Source: Cristatella mucedo (Eukaryota > Bryozoa > Phylactolaemata > Cristatellidae). Taken from it: DNA of 64,000 nt. Position 1 is the first letter of the stretch. Each line of letters opens with the position of its first letter. Shown piece after piece: positions 11,142 through 21,722 of the stretch. The translations under genes were made by a program, and so were the position numbers. Below the pieces are notes generated by a model that worked only from the letters and a program-made list of their open reading frames with translations, was not told the DNA's origin and ran no database searches. The DNA lies in the NCBI GenBank assembly GCA_009760855.2, contig WPIO01000004.1, forward strand, positions 876,501-940,500, given 5' to 3'.

Positions 11142-13584
11142 ATGTCTCCAGTAACCTTTACAGCTCAACAATTCCAAGACATAACAGATCGATATACAGA
11201 CACAAGTTTCAGTAATGCGGTTACCCTCCGAGGGGTTGAAACTAACATACAATTCAAAAGGCTAGAAGCTAACAAACTTTGAGGCAAGGAACTGAGAGAA
11301 ACTCCATTCATTGTATGAGATATTGAAACTGTTCAGTCTAAAGATAAACAAGAGATGGTCATATTAGCTTGAAGTTTGATATATCGCGGAGAAATCCTAG
11401 CTTCGAAGGCTATAAGTAATTATGAACTGTCAGAAGCTCGAACTGAAGAAATCTTGAAAGAAATGGTAGCAACGTTAGCTAGTCATCCCAGAGCGAAAGG
11501 CATGAAAGAATTATACTTCTTTAGACACTATGGTGGAAAGTTTGATATGAAGGTTATGTTAACACAACTTTACAAACTTCACAGCACAAAAAGAGGTCGA
11601 ATGCCTTCACAAATTTCAGATCATCGCCTGAATATCTTTCAATTATCTGTAGAAACTGACACTAGGCTGTTATTGTTCCGAGATTCCTATAAGATTATTC
11701 CAGCTTCAGTAAAAGACTTAGGACTTAAAATACTTAAAGATCCTTAGTATATAAAAATTGATCTTGACCTCAAGAAGGTTTCGGAAGTCTTCGCAGCTAA
11801 ACGAATGTTCTATCAAGATGAAACCGGGATGTCCATAGACACACAATTGCTGGAGTATAATATCATAGACACACAAATTGTGGGGATTGCACTTACTAAA
11901 TTTAGTAAAGGGTTATCGAGAGCTCTACAAGTAAAGTTACCTGCAGCTCTCTGAATGACCATCAGGAGGTTGATCATGAACATTTTCAAGAAAGTGTTCA
12001 TAGAAGACTCCATGCTGGTCATGAGTATTCCCATCTGATCCGCTGTACCTGCTTTTATCAAACGAGGATATATAGGAGGACGATGTGAAGTATTCCATTC
12101 AGGTTTAGGATTTGATAAGATTCAATACTATGATGTGAAAGGAATATATAGGGTATGTATGAAAAAGAATCTTCCTTACGGAAATCCAATTTATGTTAAA
12201 GGGTTTGGAGGTAAGAAATTTCAGTTAGATAGATGATTCAAACTTCTGAAAAAGGAACGTTTGATAGGATTCTTTGAAGCTGAAGTGACTACTCCTGAGA
12301 CTATACACATCCCGGTTCTAGGAATTCATAGAAACAAGAAACTATTATTTCCTCTAGGAACCTTCACTAGGGTGTGAAGTTCTATAGAGCTTGAATTAGC
12401 TTATGAGATGGGGTACACCATTTGACTCATCGAAGGTTACGTATTTTGAAGAGGACCTGTCCTAAGAAAATTCAGACAAACTCTTATTGATCTCAAAGAT
12501 GCTGCAGAAGTACGTAAGGATGACCCAGCTCGAACTGCCATGAAATTGGTAGCTAATAGACTTTCCGGTAAATTTGGATCAACCTACTTTCTTACGACCA
12601 CTTCAGTGGTTGATGAAGACGGGTTAGAGTTGCTAGAAAGCTTAGATAAGGTTAAAGCTGTTTTACCAATTACTGAAGAACTCAGAGCTGTAGTTCACAA
12701 CACTTCTCCTTCAGTAAAAAGAGATGCCAGGCGAGATCTTTTGAAACATGCATTTCATAAAGCTAATTCACAACTTACTGGGAAAGATACTAATATAGCC
12801 ATAGCAGCCGTGATCACCAGATATGCACGATGCATTTTATATCGAATAAGAGTACTGACAGGATCTTCGGGCATATGCCTAATAATCCTGAAGGAACTTC
12901 ATTGGGAGAATTTATTTGACCTCAACGAACTGCAAACAATGAATTTATTAATGCGGTCTTTATGGCACCAAAGATGTATTATTACGAAGAAGTGGAGGGT
13001 AAGAAAACCTTCAAGGCTAAAGGAGTGACTACCACCACGAGGGAATACACACACATCCCACACTTAAAAATCGTATGCTAGAACAAGGTCGACTTGTATT
13101 CAAAAACCAAGTAGCTTTCAAAGGAATTCCTCGAGAACAAGGTTCAGGAATCACCGTAGACGATGATGTGGTGAAAACCTATAGGCTGAAGGGCACCAAG
13201 CGACGATGAATTCTAGATGAGGAGGTTATGCGTACAGAACCATTAATTTATGAAGCTCCTATTAGTTTATTGCCTACCATTGAACTTACTTCCAACCCTG
13301 AAACTGTGATAACAATCATATGTAGCAATAAGTTCGAACCTAAGCGAGGAGGTACAGGATTTTTCACAAATGAATTACATCAAGATTGCAATTCTGATCG
13401 AAACACGATTTCCATCAGAATGCCTATAGACAAATCATATAGTCTCGTAGACACTGTATGAACTCATGTGATTAAAACTGTACAAATGAATACCAACAAC
13501 TTTGACAGATATCGGAACTTCAAACGAATATCTATCATTTTACACGATGTAGTAAATAAACGATATGCAACCATTACTACATAA
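11142..13584 (+). pseudogene. Family-B DNA polymerase of linear mitochondrial plasmid type, decayed
   Basis: Reads as an organellar/protein-primed family-B DNA polymerase when TGA is Trp. Motifs in order: Exo I 'FIVWDIET' (Asp at 11,319; its Trp is TGA); 'HYGGKFD' (about 11,526); 'FRDSYKIIPAS'; Pol motif A 'YYDVKGIY' (Asp at 12,132, degenerate from DxxSLYP); motif B KLVAN-x-LSGKFG (12,543) where x is AGA; 'YAR' (12,822); motif C as T-D-AGG-I-F (12,854); the downstream 'APKMYYY...KGV' block; and 'KRRWILDEE' near 13,200. Breaks seen: TAG at 11,745, a frameshift with probable small loss at about 12,830-12,850, and a second shift at about 13,040-13,075. The last 110 codons after 'TEPLIY' are not recognised. 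Fewer than 60 codons precede Exo I, so no N-terminal terminal-protein domain is fused. Role: replication of a linear plasmid with protein-primed ends, by family knowledge. The copy is non-functional. Confidence 0.85.
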
Positions 13585-14019
13585 AAAGGCAGCAATTGAC
13601 TAGGGTTCAACACCAACCAGCTCAAAGCATTTATTTCGGAACAAAATGAAATCCTTACAGAACAATACGATAATACCGTTAATTACACAACTGTCACTTT
13701 TATAACCTAATACAAGAGTTATCCGATCACAGTTCAGTATGAAAATATAGACGCGCTTAAAATAACTGCAAGACAACTTATCAGTACTACCCCTATGCCG
13801 AAGATCAAGGCTCTGAAAAGAAACATTGAAGAACTCAACGAACGACTCCAAGAAGCCATAGCAGCAATACCTACTATAACAAATATCATGAATCAAATGA
13901 TCCCGAGAGAAATGCCTGTGTTAGAAACATTTCTGAAACTCATGCAAGAAGTCATCCTCAAGAGAGATATTATCAAATACATTGATTGAGAATACTTCAA
14001 GGAGTTGAGGGGAATATAA
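13585..14019 (+). pseudogene. Unrecognised ORF between the two polymerases
   Basis: Continues in the same frame as the DNA polymerase tail after a TAA at 13,582. It is open to a TAA at 14,017 except for one TAA at 13,708, reading two TGA codons as Trp. The clearest part starts at the ATG 13,795 and contains 'RNIEELNERLQEAIAAIP', a charged segment with coiled-coil character. Its 3' end overlaps the RNA polymerase frame, which is in a different phase. It may be an independent plasmid gene (terminal protein is one possibility) or a C-terminal extension of the DNA polymerase. I cannot assign it. Confidence 0.35.
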
Positions 14020-15962
14020 CAGAAACTCAACTTTGGAAACATTTTATAAGATGTCTGGTAAATTCTATCTGAGACATGTGGAAAGACACGATTACATTTG
14101 ATACTCACACCTGAGCTCATCATTTCTGCAAACAAATTCGAGTACGAACTATAGATGTTCGAGGCATCAAATTATCCGTAGCCACAGTCTTTGCGGCCAT
14201 CACCCTAATGACAGATTCAGGGTTGATTATACTCAACCAAGGAGGAAAACCAGTATTTGATTCTCAGAGAGGTGAATATACTTACAGAGGCAAGAATTGA
14301 GGGTTAACTCAAGAGTATGCATCGTTATTCAATACATTTTTAACTTAATGTATACCTAATAAGGTAGGATTAGGACCCACTGTGTTAGAACATATCAAAG
14401 GTATTGATAATCCATTATTGAACTCAAAAGACAAAGTAAACCAACTTAATAAAATAAATGCAGTTAAGTTATATCTTTCTCCAAGTTATTACGTATGAAC
14501 CATGTCAACACTGTTCCCGATAGCTGCAGATGTAAATCGTCACAATGAACTTATCAAACTTATGGGATGACAAACTAAAACAGATTACGAATCAGGAATT
14601 ATTGAAATGAAGACAGTCTTTACCTGTTTAGCTTATCTGAAAACTCTTGTATAAATCTCTCCTAACAAAACTTACTATTATAATAATCATATAATTGATA
14701 ACCGAGGACGAGTATATCCCATGCTTACTTTATGTAGTCATATAGGACCTAAATGGTTGCGACCATTATTTCACCTAGAAGATTCACAGGTTAGGTTGAT
14801 TGACTTACCCAAAGCACAAAAAGCTATAGGAGCCACAATTTCATGAAACAATGCTAGTTATTTCATTTCGATTGCTCGAGAGTTTAATTAATTTACCTTT
14901 CAGGGAAGATACATCCATCATAGACTTAATCGCAGGACTTCAGACTAGATCCAATAACAAGACAAACTTCCGAGCGTTAGCACGAATCTTAGAATTAACA
15001 GAACTTTTAAAAGTTAAGAAGTTAGACAATTCTATACCAAATCGGCTGGACATGAAGAATAATGCAGTACGACATACTTCTTCTTTAGTAAATAATGAAG
15101 AGAACATGATGGCGGTGGGGATCCTCCCAGGAGGAGAGGAGGACTTATACACCAAGGTAGCACGTACAGTAATGAACGTCGTGATGCATCACAGACACAT
15201 GCAATGAGCACAAGAAGTATTAACACTCCTTCCCGCAGAGGGGGAGAAGAAGCAAGATACCCTTAAACTGTTACGTAAGTCGTTAAACGACCAGTGATGG
15301 TCCCAGCATATGCTGCGACCTCCTATACCATAAGCCAGTACATCCGAGATGAACTTAAGGCAGAAGGACTAAAAATGACTCATAGAACACTCAAAACCTG
15401 TACACAGGTTATTATTGATATGGCTATGAAGACGTTAAGCAAAGAACTGGAGTTAATAGCAGCTATTCAGCAGATAGTGAAAGGGGTTGGAGGATGTCTT
15501 ACATGATCCTTTGGAGATCTTTCAGATTTCAAAGTCGACCTGACTTATATGACGAAAGAGAATCATCCGATCAAGTTGAGGTTTAACAATAACACTTTAC
15601 ACACTACCTACAACGTAGCCACTGCTAAGACTGATTCACAGAAAATCAAGCCATCAACTTTCGTAAATATTATTCACTCGTTAGACGCATTGCATTTACA
15701 ATTAATTGTCAACAGCTACAAGAAACTAAATATGTTCACAATTCATGATGCTTTATCGATATCACATAATGCAAACGTAGCACAGTTAATTGATATTGCA
15801 GCAGAAATGTTTACTAAAATTCATACTAAGCAGAAAGCGCTTTCACACATCATCCGAGATCTATCAAAACAGGTGGGCGGTGATATGAGGGTAGAAGAAA
15901 TAATGGCTAAGTTGAATTTTACGTACACGAACGTTGTGACAATGGGAGTCTTTATGGCCTAA
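13980..15962 (+). pseudogene. T7/phage-type RNA polymerase of mitochondrial plasmid, decayed
   Basis: Single-subunit RNA polymerase fold recognised from motifs: 'IIDNRGRVYPM' (14,691-14,723, the D-x-RGRVY signature), motif A 'SIIDLIAGLQ' (Asp at 14,923), 'EEDLYTKVA', motif B region 'KRPVMVPAYAATSYT' (from 15,285, matching K..vM...YG.T), 'FVNIIHSLDALHLQ' (15,661) and 'FTIHDALSI' with the second catalytic Asp at 15,747. Several Trp codons are TGA (for example 15,504). Breaks: TAA at 14,346, 14,652 and 14,889, a frame change near 14,850-14,889, and another near 15,285. The N-terminal limit is uncertain because the frame is open from about 13,865. Family role: transcription of the plasmid in the mitochondrion. 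It lies on the same strand as, and downstream of, the DNA polymerase. Confidence 0.85.
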
Positions 15963-15969
15963 GCCATAA
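15952..15969 (+). terminator. Hairpin at the RNA polymerase stop codon
   Basis: A perfect 7-bp stem TTATGGC / GCCATAA with loop CTAA. The loop contains the TAA stop (15,960-15,962) of the RNA polymerase frame. Such a stem could mark transcript processing or termination of the former plasmid. No T-run follows, so a bacterial-type terminator is not indicated. Confidence 0.4.
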
Positions 15970-16019
15970 GACCCTTTCCGGATCCGAACAAGGGCTAAAA
16001 AGCTCATTTATTGTCCCCC

Positions 16020-16720
16020 AAATAAGCCTTTACCTAATCAGCCTGCATCACTAGCTCTCTACCAGCCGGACAGGTGAATGCCCTCACTGGGGCCTCACGC
16101 AGCTAGGAATAGTCATCTTGCACTGCCTGCGGGAGAATTGAGGTAACCGTGAAGAAATTAATTAATTAAATCAATTAATTAATAAGCAAACTTGATTAAC
16201 ACCTTTCATCGCAAGGAGCAAAAACAGGTGCCACTCACTCAGTTATTAGCCAATTTTTTGAGCTTCCTCTCAATGTTCTGCAGCCAGCCAAGGAAATCTC
16301 CGAAGCCATCTAAGCTTTGGGACGCTGCACAAGACATCTCCAAGGACATCATCAGCTCAATCGGCCGAAATAGCTTGTCGTTCGGTTCGCACAGCAGCGA
16401 GCCAGCGGATGAACAACGCCAACAGTTTATTGCACGACGCACGGAGCCGAAGGACGCACGGCTCCCTTCGCCTCCTTTTACACTCGACTCTCCTCTCATC
16501 GACTGCTGCTGTCCCATGGTCGACCCCGATGATTCATCCAGGAGGACCACAACTGTGAGCCGGACGACCCTGATGGTGAGTCCGCCATCAGTTCGCCAGG
16601 GATTTATCGGGGTGTGTCCACGCCACATTACAGGTGGACCACAGCTGTGCAGAGCCCCCTCTGAGTGCAGGTTAAATAGGTCTTCACTACAGTCTGTCAT
16701 CTGATTATTGGGTGGAGCGA
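16020..16720 (-). mobile_element. GC-richer segment, possible solo LTR
   Basis: Base composition is clearly richer in G and C than on either side. Read on the minus strand from about 16,634 it begins TGTAATGTGGCG, then has a TATA-like TGTAAAAGG (near 16,485) and, about 50 bases later, a TGCAATAAAC polyadenylation-type signal (near 16,430). That order is typical of an LTR. I could not identify a matching terminal CA or a target-site duplication. The overlapping 170-codon frames on both strands (16,192-16,704 and 16,239-16,760) show no protein motif. Confidence 0.3.
16157..16183. repeat. 11-bp perfect inverted repeat, AT-only arms
   Basis: Arms ATTAATTAATT and AATTAATTAAT are exact complements around a 5-base loop AAATC. 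It lies about 190 bases beyond the RNA polymerase gene and could belong to the junction of the inserted plasmid or be simple sequence. Confidence 0.6.
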
Positions 16721-16723
16721 GAC

Positions 16724-18500
16724 CTAATGTAATGTAATGTATCTCCATCAGTAACTCCACAAAGTCAAAAAGACCATGTGAGTGTTACGCAGGAGAGTTT
16801 TTTATAGCTCACTCACAGCCTAAGCGGCTTTCGGTACGCATTCGGTAGCCAACAGACTTCGTCTCACGCAACAAAGAGAAAGTGGGAAGCATAGCAGAGT
16901 TAGGAGAGCAGTTGAGGTAGTGAGTAGCATAGAAATAGCAGTTCAGGACCGCTGAAAAAGATGTGCCATAGTCGGTAGTTGGAGAGTACATGTCGTCGCG
17001 TAAGAATCGTGGAAGCGAGTTCCACAGTCTAGGACCTGCAGAGCTAAAGCTTCTGTCGCCAACGGTCTTTAAGCGGAGGAATGGGAAAGCTAATTTATTG
17101 TCCACACAGGACCTGAGGGCGCGAACAGGCTGAAACTGAATCAGCAGCTCAGCTAGGTACGAAGGAGCCAAGCCGTGGCGGGCCTTGTGGGTCAGCGTAA
17201 TAACTTTGCTCTGTATCCTTTGCTCTACCGGCAACCATCCTAGCTCTTTCAGCAAAGGAGACACGTGCTCAAACCGCTGGGACTTGAAGACCAGCCTTGC
17301 AGCCGTATTCATAGTCCGCTGTAGTGGCATAATAGCTTTCTTTGGTAGCCCAGCTAAAAGGGAATTACAATAATCAAGCCGAGACAGAACTAAAGAGCTA
17401 GTTAAATTTTTTACAAGCCCCTGTGGGAGACAACTTCTAATCTTGGATAGGGATTGGATGTGATGGCTAGCTGTAGAGGCAGTCTTCTGAATGAAGCTTT
17501 TGAAATTGAGGCAGCTGTCGAACACGACACCTAGATGACGAGCACGTGCTGAAGGTCGCATAATAGCATCACCTATTAGAACAGCAAAGCCTTTTAATCC
17601 AGCCACACGCTTAGGGTGTCCTATGAGAAGCAGTTCGGTTTTATCGTCATTTAATTTCAGGAAGTTTTTCGACATCCAGGATTGAATATCGGCAAGGCTA
17701 GCATTCAGTTTCTCAGTTGCTGAAGCAGATTCCGACGGTTTAAATGACAAATACAACTGAGTATCGTCAGCACAGAAGTGATATCCTATTCCATGGACCT
17801 TCATCACTTTTCCCAGAGGTTGCGTATAAATAGAGAACAGCAAGGGACCAAGTACAGATCCCTGAGGGACTCCACAGGTGACCATTCTCATGTCTGAGAC
17901 CTGAGCCCCACACGACACGGATTGAACACGATCAGACAAGTAGGCTTTAAACCACGCCAGTGCTTCGTCTGCCAGACCGATCGTTGTTCTCAATCGTTCA
18001 AGCAGAACTTCGTGATCAATGGTGTCGAAGGCAGCAGACAGATCTAGCAGAGCTAGGGCAGTGACGTTCCCGTCGTCGTTGCCACGTAGAATGTCATTGT
18101 TAACACGGAGGAGAGCAGTTTCAGTAGAGTGCTGCCTCTTGAAACCTGATTGAAAAGTTTCTGACATTCCATTATTTTCAATATGTTCAACTAGCTGCTT
18201 AGCAACAATTTTTTCAAGAATCTTTGATAAGAGCGGAATAAGGGAAACTGGACGATAGTTTGCTAGGACCTATGTGTCTAATCCAGGCTTTTTAAGAATA
18301 GGTCTAACGATTGCCGATTTGAATGACTTGGGGACGACCCCGTTTTCCAAAAGAAGCATTAAAAATCTTGGTTATGGCAGGGCTAAGTTGGTCTGCAAGT
18401 GAAGAACACAGAGATGAAGGTATAGGATCTCCAGGAAACGAGCTCTTTTTTCTGGACCTTATTAAGGCAGCCACATCACAGGCAGAAAGACCTATTGATT
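16724..18500 (-). mobile_element. LINE family 1 copy with 452-codon RT frame
   Basis: The frame 16,809-18,167 covers the reverse transcriptase from 'SGFKRQHSTETALL' through 'LLDLSAAFDTIDHEVLLERL' (catalytic Asp), 'CGVPQGSVLGPLLF', 'HFCADDTQLYLSF', 'LKLNDDKTELLLIG' and the CR1/L2-type C-terminal region ending 'DRSFSSAGPRLWNSLP'. Upstream, RT blocks 1-2 continue to about 18,500 but a TAG lies near 18,270. The 3' end carries an ATTAC-repeat tail at 16,724-16,738. The metal-binding FxxDD box reads F-C-A-D-D rather than the usual Y-A-D-D. It is 5' truncated: no endonuclease is present. Confidence 0.9.
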
Positions 18501-19020
18501 AATCGACTCGGTGAGGGTCAATTTAATGTGATGCCTATGTTTTATGGTTAAATGTTATGACAATGAATCTGATTTCAAAAATAAGTATACACGAGTACCG
18601 AAATGCACCTGATACTCTGTAATCTTCAACAGTAGATATATAAGTTAAATCTTCATAAAGAAGTAGTAAAAAATGTGAATTTTACCAAAATAAAGAGAGG
18701 ATTTTACTGAGCAAGAGTTATTCCATTATTCGACGACATTTCTGTGGAAATATTTATACCATTAATAGCAAAGTCGTTACGAAGCACATGAAGTCACTCC
18801 TGCACATGACTGGCATTGTACCAAAGTCGTGGAGTTAAAAAAATGAAGGGTCCTAACAGTGAGTGACAGGCCTTGAAGTCAATGCTTGACCGGGAGCTCG
18901 TGCACATCCGCGTAAAGTGACGTGGTATGGCAGCATCAAAGCTTACGACACACAAGCCTAGCTGCTGATTTCGCACCAGCTGTAAGCACGTAATTACACA
19001 AGCTGGTAAACCAACAAGTA
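18500..19020. other. Unassigned spacer between LINE copies
   Basis: About 500 bases, AT-rich, with no recognisable gene. From about 18,830 plus-strand LINE family 2 sequence can be traced weakly. Confidence 0.4.
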
Positions 19021-20130
19021 GTGAGCTACAAAACATTGCATCACATATATACCCTTGCTTTGATCCCTCCCAGCCTTCGAGCACCTCAAATTCTCTCAAC
19101 TCACTTGCTGCATGTATTGATGACACCTGCACATGGATGGCAGCAAATTTTCTATAACTAAACGATGATTAAACTAACTTACTTGTTACGGGCAAACCCA
19201 GTGTGATTCTCAAATTTGAAAGGCTGACGCTCCAAATTGGCTCTGCCAGTAAATCTTCTGTTGAATCAGCTCGAAATCTAGGTGTCATGTTCCAAAGTGA
19301 CCTCTCGTTAGGGGACTACATCAGCTCCATAGTCAAATCTGCCTACTTTCAGTTACATAACAATTCCAAAATGCACGCTTGTTTAGATAAGGATACCACG
19401 TCTAAGTTGGTCCATGCATTTGTGACATCCGTCTAGACTTCTGTAACTCACTGCTTGTTGACCTAGTTGCATGCACAATCAGGCGATTGCAGCTGGTACA
19501 AAACTTCGCAGCTAGTCTTGTCTATCGTGAGCGTCCCAGTTGCCACATCACACACTTCTCGCCAATCTGTACTGGCTACCAGTCAAGCAAAGGATCAATT
19601 TCAAGGTATAGTCCCTCACTTTTAGGTCACTTCATTCTTTGACTCCAGCCTATCTCTCAGATCTACTCTTCCACCAGGCCAAGCATCGTACCACCCACTT
19701 TTCGGAATCCGACCGTTTTCCAATTCCTCGTATAATCCTCAAATCTTTTGGAGACCGTGCATTTAGTTCACATGCTTCCAAAGCCTGGAACTTGCTCCCG
19801 ACTTGCGTTACAATATCCCCTGACTTGACCACATTTTAAAAGAACTTAAAAACCCACATACTTAGGACAGCATTTAGTGGGTCACTGTGATTTGTCCTTC
19901 ATGTGCTTATGCGTAATTATAATGTGCATGCTGCCACTAACCATATTTTTAAGCTGACCCTGTGCATGTCCCCCCTAACTATGTTATTCAAGTTTATCAA
20001 GCATGATATTACTCACCATTCAATCGCGTTTCCCTTTGCAGCAAATTTAAAGCACCTAGAAAGCGAATGAGCTCTCTGAGGGCGCTTTACCAAGTGTATT
20101 AATATCATCATCATTATTATTATTATTAAA
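19020..20130 (+). mobile_element. LINE family 2 copy, 5' truncated
   Basis: Plus-strand RT remnant from the 'ARNLGVMFQSDLSLGDYIS' block (19,203-19,436) through the C-terminal region ('MTPAYLSDLLFHQAKHRT', 19,639-19,839). It is followed by a 3' UTR with a conserved stem-loop (arms near 20,047 and 20,083) and an (ATT)n tail at 20,100-20,130. Frames are broken. Confidence 0.8.
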
Positions 20131-20149
20131 GCTGATGTCGCAAACCCAT

Positions 20150-21560
20150 GGCCAATTAAGATTTAGTATCCTTGTCTAAGCAAGCTCCTATATTAGTAAC
20201 GTTTTGTGGACGAAAGTAGGCAAACTTGGCTGCAGAGCTGATTTGGTCGTCTAATAAAAGGTGTCATTGCAACACGAAACATAGATTTCGTGCAGATGCA
20301 ATAACAGATGTTTTGGCAGAGCCGATTGCGAACGGTAACTCTTCCCACTTCTGAATTACACTTGGTTTTTCCACAACTATTGGGTCGGTTTCATAAATAT
20401 TCAGTTTTAAAACCTTTGCTGGCATCCATTTGTGGATTTTATCAATACATCAGTAAGAGTTGGGAGAGAATATAACGTTCTGAGGGCTTGGAGGGATCAA
20501 AGCAAAGGTACAACTGAGTGTTATCTTGCATACAAGTAAAAGGCTAGGTTTCGCCCTGTAATCACATTGGCAAGAATGAGAGTATTAAACATTAAAAAAA
20601 CGGAACCAATCACAGAGCCTTGAGGCACGCCACACTTCAGTGTTCCTAGAATTGTCTTTTTCCGTTAATATAAAGACACTGAATTTTCGCACTGACCTAG
20701 AACTTTAAGCCTTTGCCATGCAGTACCACTGATGCCTATGTGACAAAACAGGCGTTCAAGAAGAGCTTGGCCCGCGATAGAATCGAAAGCTGCTGAAAGA
20801 TTGAGCAAAGCCGAGCCAAGAGACTGCAGTAAACTCTGCATTCCCAAGTAGGCCATTACATACCTGAAGCAACAGGAACTCTGTGGAATGATTAGCTTGA
20901 AAACGAAACTGGCCCTTATATACTATGTGGGTAGTTGTAGTGCATTAGTTCAGCTGGTCTGCCATGACTTGTTTCCATGTCATTTACAGAAACAGCAGAG
21001 GTTAAACTGCTCAGAAGTTGCTCTCGTTCTCGTGGTCTCGTGTAACTTTCCTGAATAGTGGCATGACTGTAGCACTTTTTAAGGTGCTCTGACATGACGT
21101 GAGGCTAATAAAATATTCGGCAGCAGCAGATTGGCGCGTCGTTGAAACAGGACAGTAGGCATAGAGTCTAGACTACTAGAAAACTCTTATCTTCCATAAT
21201 TCGGATATGAATTTCGGGGCTAGGTCACTAGTGGCAACCTAGAGTGTAGGACATAGAGGGGCAGAAAAGAACTGAGGGACAGGATTCCTGAGAGTATGCT
21301 GCCACCCTAGGGATAGACTCGTGATCTAATCGATGATATTGACACAAAGGCGAAAGTAGCGATCGGCTAAAAACCACAAGGATAACTAGCTAAGGAGCTC
21401 GCCTGAGAGCAATAAAAGAGACGGTTGATCGTACGAGCCAGCATCTTGGGCTTGTGCATCTGTGATCGCTAACTATTTTCATACAATTTATTCTGGGGCC
21501 TTTACTTTGATTGATTTGACGCGATCCAAACTAGTCCTCATTTGACTAGCAATCAGGACA
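20150..21560 (-). mobile_element. LINE remnant, heavily decayed
   Basis: The minus-strand frame 20,665-20,856 reads 'SALLNLSAAFDSIAGQALLE', the RT block containing the catalytic Asp. Flanking sequence matches family 2 RT weakly (20,150-20,640 and 20,900-21,150). No intact frame remains and limits are approximate. Confidence 0.6.
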
Positions 21561-21722
21561 GTGAGACCTGATTGTTTCCCCATTCAATTTTTTAATATTC
21601 AAAACTATGATTTGATATAGGTAGTAATTGGTAGCAATGTACTCACAATTTCAGAAATTCATCACTAACGGGTGGCTTCATAATTTTAATTAATGGAGTC
21701 GATAATAAATAGTCACCTCGAT

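Noticed and set aside
12543-12575. Flatworm/echinoderm mitochondrial code for the plasmid (AAA=Asn)
   Set aside because: AAA encodes the invariant Lys of motif B and the Lys of GKFG, so AAA must be Lys.
16192-16760. Opposed 170-codon frames in the GC-rich island as genes
   Set aside because: They overlap almost completely on opposite strands and show no motif. The higher GC content lowers stop frequency.
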